From Bacteroidota bacterium (lineage in GTDB: Bacteria; Bacteroidota; Bacteroidia; Flavobacteriales_D; Crocinitomicaceae): 14,664 nucleotides of DNA. The position numbers and the translations under genes are program-made. Below, one piece after another: positions 6,704 to 14,479 of this stretch. The DNA is taken from NCBI GenBank assembly GCA_016866375.1, contig VGMK01000030.1:1-14664 (forward strand), given 5' to 3'. Below the pieces are notes generated by a model, which saw only the letters and a list, made by a program, of their open reading frames with translations, was not told where the DNA came from and did not search any database. The stretch's first letter is position 1; the number at the start of each line of letters is the position of its first letter.

Positions 6704-9700
6704 TATTTACCGTGACAATGCTTGTATTTTTTTCCTGAACCGCAAGGACATGGATCATTGCGCCCCACTTTTGGTAGTGCGACAATTGGTTGTCTTTTTT
6801 CCTGTTGTGGGAAGGAATTATTAATCGCCTCCTGATAACCTTGTCTTCCAGAAAATTTAGGGGGCTCTGTGGAGGATGTATTGCTTACATTCGTATTCCC
6901 TTTCTCGTAGTTATTTTGTTTATCTTCCCTGTTGGTGCTTTGAATTTCCTGTTCTCTTGGTAAATCCATCATCATGAGAATTTCCACAGCATCTTGATTC
7001 AAACGATCTAGCATTGAACGGAATAAGTTATAAGATTCTAACTTGTAGATAACTAAAGGGTCTTTCTGCTCATAAGTGGCGTTATTTACCGCTGAGCGTA
7101 GGTCATCCATTTCGCGTAAATGCTCCTTCCATTCCTCGTCGATTTTGGAAAGAATGACATTCTTTTCAAAAGATTTTGAAATGGTTTTACCTTCTGAACT
7201 ATATGCCTCCTCTAAATTCACTATCAACTGCATTTCGCGACGTCCATCAGTGAGCGGAAAAACAATATTTTTGTACTGATTGGACATCGTCTCGTAAACA
7301 TGCTTAATTTGAGGTATTCCTTTCTGTGCGATTTTATCGCATTTACGATCGTACTGGTCGCGCATTTCTTGGTAGACCTTTTCTGTTAAATCAGAAATTT
7401 CCAATGCTTTGAATTCAGTCTCATATACGGGAGAATTGATCCCTAAAATTCGAATTAATTCTAATTCAAACTCTCCAAATTCAGCTCCGTGATTTCTTTG
7501 AACCAGGGTCTCACATATTTCATAGAACATATTATCAATATCGACGTCTAAACGGTCTCCAAATAAAGCATTTCGACGTTTTTTATAAATGGCTTTGCGC
7601 TGTGCATTCATCACATCGTCATATTCCAATAAACGCTTACGCATACCGAAATTATTTTCTTCCACTTTTTTTTGCGCACGCTCTATGGATTTGGAAACTA
7701 AACCTGCGGTGATTACCTCGCCTTCCTTTAAACCCATTCGATCCATGATTTTGGCAATCCGTTCCGAACCAAACTTTCGCATTAAATCATCTTCTAATGA
7801 TACAAAGAAACGAGAGGACCCTGGATCTCCTTGCCGTCCGGATCTCCCGCGCAACTGTCTGTCAACGCGACGAGAGTCATGCCTTTCCGTTCCTATGATG
7901 GCTAAACCACCAGCCTCTTTCACACCATCTCCAAGTTTGATATCTGTTCCTCTACCAGCCATATTCGTTGCAATCGTGACGGCACCAGCCAAGCCCGCAT
8001 TTGCGACAATTTCTGCTTCTTTTTGATGATATTTTGCGTTTAAAACTTGATGTGGGATTTTCTTCATTTGAAGAAAGCGACTCAACAATTCTGAAATTTC
8101 AACGGTTGTTGTACCAACTAAAACAGGACGCCCTTGGGCCACAAGAGTTTCAACCTCGATAATTACGGCATTGTATTTTTCTCTTGCTGTTTTATAAACG
8201 TAATCATCTAAATCTTTCCTGATTACTGTTTTATTCGGAGGAATTACTACAACGTCTAATTTATAAATATCCCAAAATTCTTTGGCTTCCGTTTCAGCCG
8301 TGCCCGTCATACCTGCAAGCTTGTGATACATTCGAAAGTAATTCTGCAAGGTAACTGTGGCATAAGTTTGAGTGGCCGCCTCCACTTTTACGTTTTCTTT
8401 GGCTTCAATTGCTTGGTGTAAGCCGTCTGAATACCTACGACCATCGAGAATGCGTCCTGTTGATTCATCTACTATTTTCACTTTTCCATCCATGATGACA
8501 TACTCCACCTCATTTTCAAATAAGGTATATGCTTTCAATAACTGATTAATGGAATGAATTCGTTCTGATTTTATGGAGTATTCTCTTACTAAGGTGTCTT
8601 TTCTTTCCAAAAACGACTTTTGGTCCAAATTTTCTTTCTGCAACTTAGCAATTTCTAAACCGATATCCGGCATTATAAAAAACTGACGGTCATCAGAACC
8701 AGAAATTAGATCGATTCCCTTGTCTGTTAATTCAATCGTATTATTTTTTTCGTCTATTACAAAGAATAATTCAGCATCAATTTTCTTCATTTGCTTTCCC
8801 TGCTCTTGCATGAAAAAATTCTCTGTTTTCTGCAAATGAACCTTAACCCCGGGTTCCGACAAGAATTTTATGAGCGGTTTGTTTTTTGGTAAACCTCTGT
8901 GTGCTCGTAACAGTGCCTTTCCGCCTTCTTCGAGGAATTCTTTCATCTGATTTTTATCGTTTACAGGCTCGTTGATCACGGCTAACATTCGCTTGGCATC
9001 GTTCAAGCATTGTTGAGTGTATTGTTTTTGAGCATTGACAATTTTCTCTATTCTCGGCTTTAATTCATAAAACTCATGTTGGTCCCCTTTTGGCGTTGGA
9101 CCCGAAATAATGAGCGGAGTTCTCGCATCATCAATTAACACTGAGTCGACCTCATCGACTATAGCAAAATGGTGTTTACGCTGAACTAAATCATCCGTAT
9201 GACCGGCCATATTATCTCTTAGGTAATCAAAACCAAATTCGTTGTTTGTCCCAAATGTTATGTCTGCCATGTAGGCCTGTCTTCTTTCCGCTGAGTTTGG
9301 ACGGTGCTTATCGATACAGTCCACTGACAATTGGTGAAATTGATAGAGCGGGCCCATCCATTCGGAATCTCGCTTGGCTAAATAATCGTTTACAGTAACG
9401 ACATGTACACCTTTACCTGCCAAAGCATTTAAGTAAACTGGTAATGTTGCCACAAGTGTTTTACCCTCACCCGTTTGCATTTCAGAAATATTCCCTTTAT
9501 GCAGTACGGCTCCTCCCATCAATTGCACATCGTAGTGCACCATGTTCCATTTTATTTTATTACCTGCTGCTGACCACTCATTTATCCAGACCGCTTTTTC
9601 CCCCTCTAACTGAATTCCATCTTTTCTGGCTGCCAATTTACGGTCAAAATCAGTTGCATCCACCGTCAATCGACCATTTTCAGCCCAGCGCCGAGCAGTT

Positions 9701-10050
9701 TCTTTTACGACTGCAAATGCCTGGGGCAAGAGCTCGATGAGAGAGGACTCAATTTGATCATCGATACTTTTTTCTAACTTCTCGATTTCTTCAAATAAGA
9801 CTGTTTTTTCTTCAATGGATGTGTTAAAATCCGTAGCCTTTTGGACTAAAAAAACAAGCTCATCTTCCATGGTTTGCTTGTCACTTTTTATTTTATTCTG
9901 GAACTCGGTGGTTTTATTCCTTAACTCATTATCCGACAATGTAATAATTTGCTTGTGTGCCTCGGTTACTCTTTCTACAAAGGGCCAGTATTCTTTTTTG
10001 TCCTTTACACTTTTATCTCCGAATAACTTTTTTAAAATATCTCCGATCAT
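6703..10050 (-). CDS. secA: Preprotein translocase ATPase SecA
   Basis: Motor ATPase that drives unfolded preproteins through SecYEG across the inner membrane; cytosolic and membrane-bound. Seen: Walker A MQTGEGKT at 191-198; the DEVD Walker B at 299-302 followed by LIDDARTPLIISGP; EFGFDYLRDNM (271-281); later TNMAGRGTDIKLG and GRSGRQGDPGSSRF in the second ATPase lobe; a low-complexity Asn/Ser/Gln linker after about 1030; and the C-terminal zinc (SEC-C) motif with Cys1101, Cys1103, Cys1112 and His1113. At 1115 residues it is longer than the roughly 900 of E. coli SecA. The additions lie near residues 50-110 and 370-450, as is usual in Bacteroidota. The start ATG at 10050 opens the expected amphipathic N-terminal helix (MIGDILKKLFGDK). 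It heads a four-gene operon. Confidence 0.98.
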   Translation of the reverse strand: MIGDILKKLFGDKSVKDKKEYWPFVERVTEAHKQIITLSDNELRNKTTEFQNKIKSDKQTMEDELVFLVQKATDFNTSIEEKTVLFEEIEKLEKSIDDQIESSLIELLPQAFAVVKETARRWAENGRLTVDATDFDRKLAARKDGIQLEGEKAVWINEWSAAGNKIKWNMVHYDVQLMGGAVLHKGNISEMQTGEGKTLVATLPVYLNALAGKGVHVVTVNDYLAKRDSEWMGPLYQFHQLSVDCIDKHRPNSAERRQAYMADITFGTNNEFGFDYLRDNMAGHTDDLVQRKHHFAIVDEVDSVLIDDARTPLIISGPTPKGDQHEFYELKPRIEKIVNAQKQYTQQCLNDAKRMLAVINEPVNDKNQMKEFLEEGGKALLRAHRGLPKNKPLIKFLSEPGVKVHLQKTENFFMQEQGKQMKKIDAELFFVIDEKNNTIELTDKGIDLISGSDDRQFFIMPDIGLEIAKLQKENLDQKSFLERKDTLVREYSIKSERIHSINQLLKAYTLFENEVEYVIMDGKVKIVDESTGRILDGRRYSDGLHQAIEAKENVKVEAATQTYATVTLQNYFRMYHKLAGMTGTAETEAKEFWDIYKLDVVVIPPNKTVIRKDLDDYVYKTAREKYNAVIIEVETLVAQGRPVLVGTTTVEISELLSRFLQMKKIPHQVLNAKYHQKEAEIVANAGLAGAVTIATNMAGRGTDIKLGDGVKEAGGLAIIGTERHDSRRVDRQLRGRSGRQGDPGSSRFFVSLEDDLMRKFGSERIAKIMDRMGLKEGEVITAGLVSKSIERAQKKVEENNFGMRKRLLEYDDVMNAQRKAIYKKRRNALFGDRLDVDIDNMFYEICETLVQRNHGAEFGEFELELIRILGINSPVYETEFKALEISDLTEKVYQEMRDQYDRKCDKIAQKGIPQIKHVYETMSNQYKNIVFPLTDGRREMQLIVNLEEAYSSEGKTISKSFEKNVILSKIDEEWKEHLREMDDLRSAVNNATYEQKDPLVIYKLESYNLFRSMLDRLNQDAVEILMMMDLPREQEIQSTNREDKQNNYEKGNTNVSNTSSTEPPKFSGRQGYQEAINNSFPQQEKRQPIVALPKVGRNDPCPCGSGKKYKHCHGK

Positions 10051-10070
10051 GACCCAAATTTTGAGAAAGG

Positions 10071-10101
10071 CAAAGATACAATTTTAAGGCAATAAATCAT
10101 A
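10071..10101 (-). promoter_or_regulatory. Probable promoter of the secA operon
   Basis: TATCTTTG (10078-10071, minus strand) fits the Bacteroidota TAnnTTTG element and is identical to the element before gltX, including the following C. Nineteen bases upstream is TATG (10101-10098), a three-of-four match to TTTG. Twenty bases separate the element from the secA ATG, giving a leader of roughly 15 bases. The upstream half is weak, so confidence rests mainly on the -7 element and its position. Confidence 0.6.
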
Positions 10102-10202
10102 AGAAATAAATCCAGTAATGCAGAAATTCCCGAATGTTTTCATGTTGATAAATATTCTGAAATTTGATGCTGCCCATGATGACCAAGAACTCAGAAAGGG
10201 AT

Positions 10203-10210
10203 TATATTTG
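10203..10210 (+). promoter_or_regulatory. Possible -7 element (TAnnTTTG) just before guaA
   Basis: TATATTTG fits the Bacteroidota -7 consensus but ends only four bases before the guaA ATG at 10215, and no TTG or TTTG lies 17-23 bases upstream. If functional it would give a leaderless or nearly leaderless guaA mRNA. It may equally be chance in AT-rich sequence, with the real promoter elsewhere in the 164-base space shared with secA. Confidence 0.25.
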
Positions 10211-10214
10211 TTGC

Positions 10215-11747
10215 ATGCATCAAACCATAATTATCCTTGATTTTGGATCGCAATATACCCAATTGATTGCAAGAAGAATTCGCGAGCTGAACGTATATTG
10301 CGAAATACATCCATGGGATAAAATACCCCCGATCTCAAAAAATGTAAAAGGAGTAGTTCTTTCCGGTAGTCCATTTTCTGTTCGCGACGAAGCATCCCCA
10401 AAACCAAACTTGTCAGAAATAAAAGGAGAATTACCGCTCTTAGGAATTTGTTTTGGGGCTCAATACTTAGCACATCATTTTGGAGGAGAGGTTACACCGT
10501 CAAACACGCGTGAATACGGGCGTGCGAGTTTGAAATACATTGACGTTGACAATCCACTTCTTCGAGGCATGTCCAATGGGAGCGAAGTTTGGATGTCACA
10601 CGGAGATACGATTCAACAAATTCCCGAGCATTATAAAATCATTGCGAGTACAGAGGATGTAGCAATCGCCGGCTATCACATTCAAGGAGAAAGTACCTAT
10701 GCCATTCAATTTCACCCAGAAGTTTATCACTCTGCAGAGGGAAAAATATTGTTGAAAAATTTTGTACACAAACTATGTGATTGTTCGGGAGACTGGACTC
10801 CAGATTCTTTTGTTGAGGAAACAACCAAAAAATTAAAGCTTCAACTTGGGTCCGACAAAGTAATTCTTGGCCTTTCGGGGGGTGTTGACTCATCCGTTGC
10901 CGCCGTGATTCTACACAAAGCAATTGGCAACAACTTACAATGTATTTTCGTTGACAACGGTCTTTTAAGAAAAAATGAATTTGAATCAGTACTCGAATCA
11001 TATAAAACTATAGGATTGAATGTCAAAGGATTAGATGCTTCTGAAAAATTTTATAATGCATTAAAAAATGAAACTGATCCAGAGCGAAAGCGCAAGGCTA
11101 TCGGGCGTACATTTATAGAAGTTTTCGACGAAGAATCTAAAAAAGTGAAGGGTGCAAAATGGCTCGGTCAAGGGACCATTTATCCTGATGTTATAGAATC
11201 TGTCTCTGCAACAGGAGGCCCTTCTCAAACCATAAAATCTCATCACAATGTTGGAGGCCTTCCTGATTACATGAAGCTAAAAGTAGTAGAACCGCTTCGA
11301 CTATTATTTAAAGACGAAGTTAGAAGAATCGGCAAGAGTTTACAGATTGATCAACGCATACTCGGTCGACATCCATTTCCGGGACCGGGACTTGGAATTA
11401 GGATACTTGGTGAGGTAACTAGGGAAAAGGTACGTATTTTGCAAGAAGTGGATGCAATATTTATCGACAGTTTGAAAGAAGACGGTTTTTACGATGATGT
11501 ATGGCAGGCAGGAGCAATTTTTCTACCAATACAGTCTGTAGGGGTAATGGGCGATGAGCGCACATACGAAAATGCAATTGCCTTGCGGGCTGTCACGTCT
11601 ACTGATGGAATGACAGCTGACTGGTGCCATTTACCCTATACTTTTCTTGCAAAAGTCTCTAATCGCATCATTAACCAAGTGAAAGGGATAAACAGAGTAA
11701 CTTATGACATCAGTTCCAAGCCACCTGCAACAATTGAATGGGAATAA
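10215..11747 (+). CDS. guaA: GMP synthase (glutamine-hydrolysing)
   Basis: Converts XMP, ATP and glutamine to GMP, the last step of guanine nucleotide synthesis; cytosolic. Seen, numbering from ATG 10215: an N-terminal class I glutamine amidotransferase opening with ILDFGSQYTQLIARR, with nucleophile Cys79 in LLGICFGAQY and His167/Glu169 in QFHPEV; the ATP-pyrophosphatase P-loop SGGVDSS at 221-227; then SHHNVGGLP, RHPFPGPGLGIRI, and the dimerisation domain ending VTYDISSKPPATIEWE. The length of 510 is standard. The frame is open upstream, with ATGs at 10167, 10176 and 10179, but those would add up to 16 residues unlike any GMP synthase; 10215 puts the first strand right after Met. Promoter space is shared with divergent secA. 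The LysM gene starts one base after the stop. Confidence 0.97.
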   Translation: MHQTIIILDFGSQYTQLIARRIRELNVYCEIHPWDKIPPISKNVKGVVLSGSPFSVRDEASPKPNLSEIKGELPLLGICFGAQYLAHHFGGEVTPSNTREYGRASLKYIDVDNPLLRGMSNGSEVWMSHGDTIQQIPEHYKIIASTEDVAIAGYHIQGESTYAIQFHPEVYHSAEGKILLKNFVHKLCDCSGDWTPDSFVEETTKKLKLQLGSDKVILGLSGGVDSSVAAVILHKAIGNNLQCIFVDNGLLRKNEFESVLESYKTIGLNVKGLDASEKFYNALKNETDPERKRKAIGRTFIEVFDEESKKVKGAKWLGQGTIYPDVIESVSATGGPSQTIKSHHNVGGLPDYMKLKVVEPLRLLFKDEVRRIGKSLQIDQRILGRHPFPGPGLGIRILGEVTREKVRILQEVDAIFIDSLKEDGFYDDVWQAGAIFLPIQSVGVMGDERTYENAIALRAVTSTDGMTADWCHLPYTFLAKVSNRIINQVKGINRVTYDISSKPPATIEWE

Positions 11748-11748
11748 T

Positions 11749-13470
11749 ATGATAATCAGAATATTAATAATATTTTTTGGAATCATTACTTCAAGTAAAT
11801 TTTCTGCACAATTTGCTGAAGTTTTAAAAAATGAAAAGGGTATTTTCTATATTCATACAATAGAGGAAGGAAATACCGTTTTTGGCATTCACAATTGGTA
11901 TGGTTGTTCCGTGGAAGACTTATTAAAATCAAATCCGGGTATTGAACGTGGTTTGGTTATTGGAACGGTAATCTATGTTCCGGTAACGCTAAGAACGGTA
12001 CAACATACTGTTCAAAAGCAAGAAACCTTGTTTGGCTTGAGCAAGCTGTATGGCGTTTCTGTGGATTCGATCATTGCTCAAAATCCAAGCACAGAGAATG
12101 GTTTAAAAATTGATCAAAAATTAAGTATTCGAAACGCTGTACCAAGAATAGCAATTGCTGAAACAAGTAACCCTGAGCCAATCTCGAATCAGACTATTGA
12201 AGCTGAAAATATTCGCCTGACTTTTTCAGACAGCGTTGTCGAACATACCGTTCTCCCGCAAGAAAATATGTATACAATCGCCAAACGTTTCATGATTCCC
12301 GTGCAGCGAATTTTGGAATACAATCAACTTAGCTCCACCAAAATAAATGCTGGGCAAAAATTAAAAATCCCTCTAAAAAAAGAAAATTTAGCACCTGTTC
12401 CAACGCGAACTCCTGTTAAAATATCACCTTTGATTGCCAACCCGGTAAAGTGGGGTGAAAAGCTAAGCAAATCTCCAAAAATTGCCATTTTATTACCTCT
12501 AAATTTGGACAGCTTGTCCGAAGTGAACAAGAATGTTTCAAATTTCGGTCTCGATTTTTATATTGGAGTAAAAATGGCAATAGACAGTTTAAATCTTGCC
12601 GGCTATTCGGCAACTGTGAAGGTTATAGATTACAACCAAAAAGGTCGTTCATTTGCCGATCTTTTAAGTAACGAGAATTTGGCTTCCTTTGACTTAATTT
12701 TTGCACCTTTTGATAAAAAAGAAGCAGAATTACTTCATAATTGGTCTATGAATAGAAAAATTCATATTGTCTACCCTACTCAAGTTTCCCACGAAATCGT
12801 AAAAAATAATCCTTTGGCTTTAACCTATTCCTCTCAAAATGAGTCTCTGATTAATGGATTGGCAGAATATTGTCGAAAATTACCAGGACGAATTGTCCTC
12901 ATTAAAAACGAAAAAACTGACGAGCATTGGATGCAAAATACGTTTTCATCTGCTTACAGAAATTTGAGTAATGATAACGATACTCCTTTAATCGAGGCAA
13001 GCCTAAAGAACTACAAACAATTCGAACAACTCGGAGGACTCATTTACTTTGTCTACTTATCCACCGAAAAAGAAAAGGTGTTGCCTCTATTGACGAATTA
13101 TCAGTCCTCTGAAAATTTCAAAATTATTGGGCTAAAAGATTGGTTGGAGTGGAAAGAAATTAATGCAACAGTTCAAAATAAATTCACATTCATGTTTACA
13201 GCGCCTAACCAATTTGATTACGACAATGAACATATCAAGCATTTTCAAAGAAAATACAGAAATTCAAAGCAATCTGACCTAACAAAAACAGTTTGTTTGG
13301 GTTACGATATTTTTCGAAATGTATTTCTCTACCTGCAGCAGAGAGTACCTCAAGTAGGCATAGTTTCTTCGTTTTCACCCATGCAGCGCAATGAAAGAGA
13401 TGGATACGAAAACTCGGCATATATTCCCGTTTTGTTCGAAGATTTTAAGACCCGAAATTTACTTAAATGA
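11749..13470 (+). CDS. Exported protein with three LysM domains and a type 1 periplasmic-binding-protein-like domain
   Basis: Function unknown; expected to act in the periplasm on or at peptidoglycan. Seen, numbering from ATG 11749: a signal peptide (MIIRILIIFFGIITSSKFSA, likely cut before Gln21, no lipobox Cys); LysM domains at about 35-78 (IHTIEEGNTVFGI), 85-128 (QHTVQKQETLFGL) and 165-208 (EHTVLPQENMYTI), each ending in a short strand such as VIYVP or KLKIP; then from about 243 (PKIAILLPLNL) to the end an alpha/beta region with IGVKMAIDSLN, FDLIFAPFDKKEAE and HIVYPTQ, resembling leucine-binding-type domains. The frame opens at 11704 inside guaA, but the signal peptide fixes the start at 11749, giving 573 residues. 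It is one base from guaA and overlaps hemF as ATGA. The combination recalls LpoA's PBP1-like fold, but there is no proof of that role. Confidence 0.85.
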   Translation: MIIRILIIFFGIITSSKFSAQFAEVLKNEKGIFYIHTIEEGNTVFGIHNWYGCSVEDLLKSNPGIERGLVIGTVIYVPVTLRTVQHTVQKQETLFGLSKLYGVSVDSIIAQNPSTENGLKIDQKLSIRNAVPRIAIAETSNPEPISNQTIEAENIRLTFSDSVVEHTVLPQENMYTIAKRFMIPVQRILEYNQLSSTKINAGQKLKIPLKKENLAPVPTRTPVKISPLIANPVKWGEKLSKSPKIAILLPLNLDSLSEVNKNVSNFGLDFYIGVKMAIDSLNLAGYSATVKVIDYNQKGRSFADLLSNENLASFDLIFAPFDKKEAELLHNWSMNRKIHIVYPTQVSHEIVKNNPLALTYSSQNESLINGLAEYCRKLPGRIVLIKNEKTDEHWMQNTFSSAYRNLSNDNDTPLIEASLKNYKQFEQLGGLIYFVYLSTEKEKVLPLLTNYQSSENFKIIGLKDWLEWKEINATVQNKFTFMFTAPNQFDYDNEHIKHFQRKYRNSKQSDLTKTVCLGYDIFRNVFLYLQQRVPQVGIVSSFSPMQRNERDGYENSAYIPVLFEDFKTRNLLK

Positions 13471-14369
13471 GAAAAGAGGAAATTTCGAATCGCTACAGGT
13501 CGCTTCAAGATCATATTATCAGGGAGCTTGAGCACATCGATGGCTTTGGAAAATTCATTGGAGATAAATGGCAACGTGAGGAAGGAGGAGGCGGACATAC
13601 GCAAGTACTGAAGGACGGTACAATTCTCGAAAAAGGCGGTGTGGCATTTTCTGAGGTTTACGGAGAGGTAAGCAGTGCTATGAAACAACAACTGCAGATG
13701 GAAGGCGAATCCTTCTTTGCAACAGGAGTTTCTATTGTGCTACATCCAAAACACCCAAGACATCCAATCATGCACATGAATGTGCGTTATTTTGAATTAA
13801 ATTCAGGAGAATATTGGTTTGGCGGAGGTATCGACATGACGCCGCATTATGTCAATCACGAGGAAGCGGTATTATTTCATCAGTCGCTAAAGGACCTTTG
13901 TGATCGCCATCATCCTAAATTTTATCCCGAATTTAAACCCTGGGCAGATAACTATTTTTATCTACCGCACAGGGGAGAAACAAGGGGTATTGGCGGCATC
14001 TTCTTTGATTACAAAAATGAGGACAACACGGGTTTGAGTAAAGAAAATTTAATGAACTTTTGTACTGAACTTGGCGAACTATTTCCAGTTCTTTACAAGG
14101 ATCAGGTCAGGCATAAAAAACTATCGCCTCCTAGTATTGAAGAAAAACAATGGCAAGCGCTTCGTAGAGGGCGTTATGTGGAATTCAATTTACTTCACGA
14201 CAAAGGAACAAAATTCGGAATTTATTCAGGTGGACGCACAGAATCTATACTCATGAGCATGCCGCCGCAAGCTAATTGGGAATATGCTTTTGAACCAGTT
14301 CCACAGAGTGAGGAGTACCAAACACTTAAAACACTTAAAATCATTCCTGATTGGATTCCCTCTAAATAA
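13467..14369 (+). CDS. hemF: Oxygen-dependent coproporphyrinogen III oxidase
   Basis: Oxidatively decarboxylates coproporphyrinogen III to protoporphyrinogen IX with O2, in haem synthesis; cytosolic homodimer. Seen: REEGGGGHTQVLKDG near residues 37-51; KGGVAFSEVYG; ATGVSIVLHP; HMNVRYFE; WFGGGIDMTPHY; HRGETRGIGGIFFD; RRGRYVEFNLLHDKGT; and GGRTESILMSMPP. These are the family's conserved blocks in order. The length of 300 residues is normal for bacterial HemF, and both ends are complete. The start ATG at 13467 overlaps the stop of the LysM gene as ATGA, so it is the third gene of the guaA operon. It is followed by an intrinsic terminator. Its presence says the organism makes haem aerobically; an anaerobic HemN, if present, is not in this window. 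Confidence 0.97.
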   Translation: MRKEEISNRYRSLQDHIIRELEHIDGFGKFIGDKWQREEGGGGHTQVLKDGTILEKGGVAFSEVYGEVSSAMKQQLQMEGESFFATGVSIVLHPKHPRHPIMHMNVRYFELNSGEYWFGGGIDMTPHYVNHEEAVLFHQSLKDLCDRHHPKFYPEFKPWADNYFYLPHRGETRGIGGIFFDYKNEDNTGLSKENLMNFCTELGELFPVLYKDQVRHKKLSPPSIEEKQWQALRRGRYVEFNLLHDKGTKFGIYSGGRTESILMSMPPQANWEYAFEPVPQSEEYQTLKTLKIIPDWIPSK

Positions 14370-14400
14370 ACTACTCTTTTCACAACACGCAGAGGCCAAG

Positions 14401-14441
14401 AAATTTCTCCCGCCGCTGCCCTCAGAGAAATTTATTTTTTT
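14401..14441 (+). terminator. Intrinsic terminator after hemF
   Basis: AAATTTCTC (14401-14409) and GAGAAATTT (14425-14433) form a perfect 9-bp stem with a 15-base GC-rich loop, followed by A and seven T residues (14435-14441) on the plus strand. It lies 32 bases beyond the hemF stop. No T-run follows the stem on the minus strand, so it should end the guaA operon rather than the convergent gene. Confidence 0.72.
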
Positions 14442-14479
14442 AAAAAACCTAGAGCCGTTAATTTCTTGAGAAAGTACGT

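Noticed and set aside
6465..6824. Open frame of 119 codons on the plus strand across the secA / DUF2520 junction
   Set aside because: It is a shadow of two well-supported genes on the other strand and has no domain or start signal of its own.
7589..8026. Open frame of 145 codons on the plus strand, antisense to secA
   Set aside because: It lies wholly within the conserved SecA coding region in antisense, its product is rich in Ser, Lys and Pro with no recognisable domain, and no promoter element precedes it.
10051..10214. Purine riboswitch or other structured leader between secA and guaA
   Set aside because: I see no conserved riboswitch core or strong stems in the 164 bases, and a leader is hard to place because the only promoter match is next to the start codon.
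11704..11748. Upstream start of the LysM protein inside guaA
   Set aside because: It would put 15 polar residues before the signal peptide; the ATG at 11749 starts directly with the hydrophobic signal.
14462..14473. TTTCTTGAGAAA short palindrome as a terminator of the T9SS gene
   Set aside because: The stem is only 4-5 bases of mainly A-T pairs and is not directly followed by a T-run on the minus strand.
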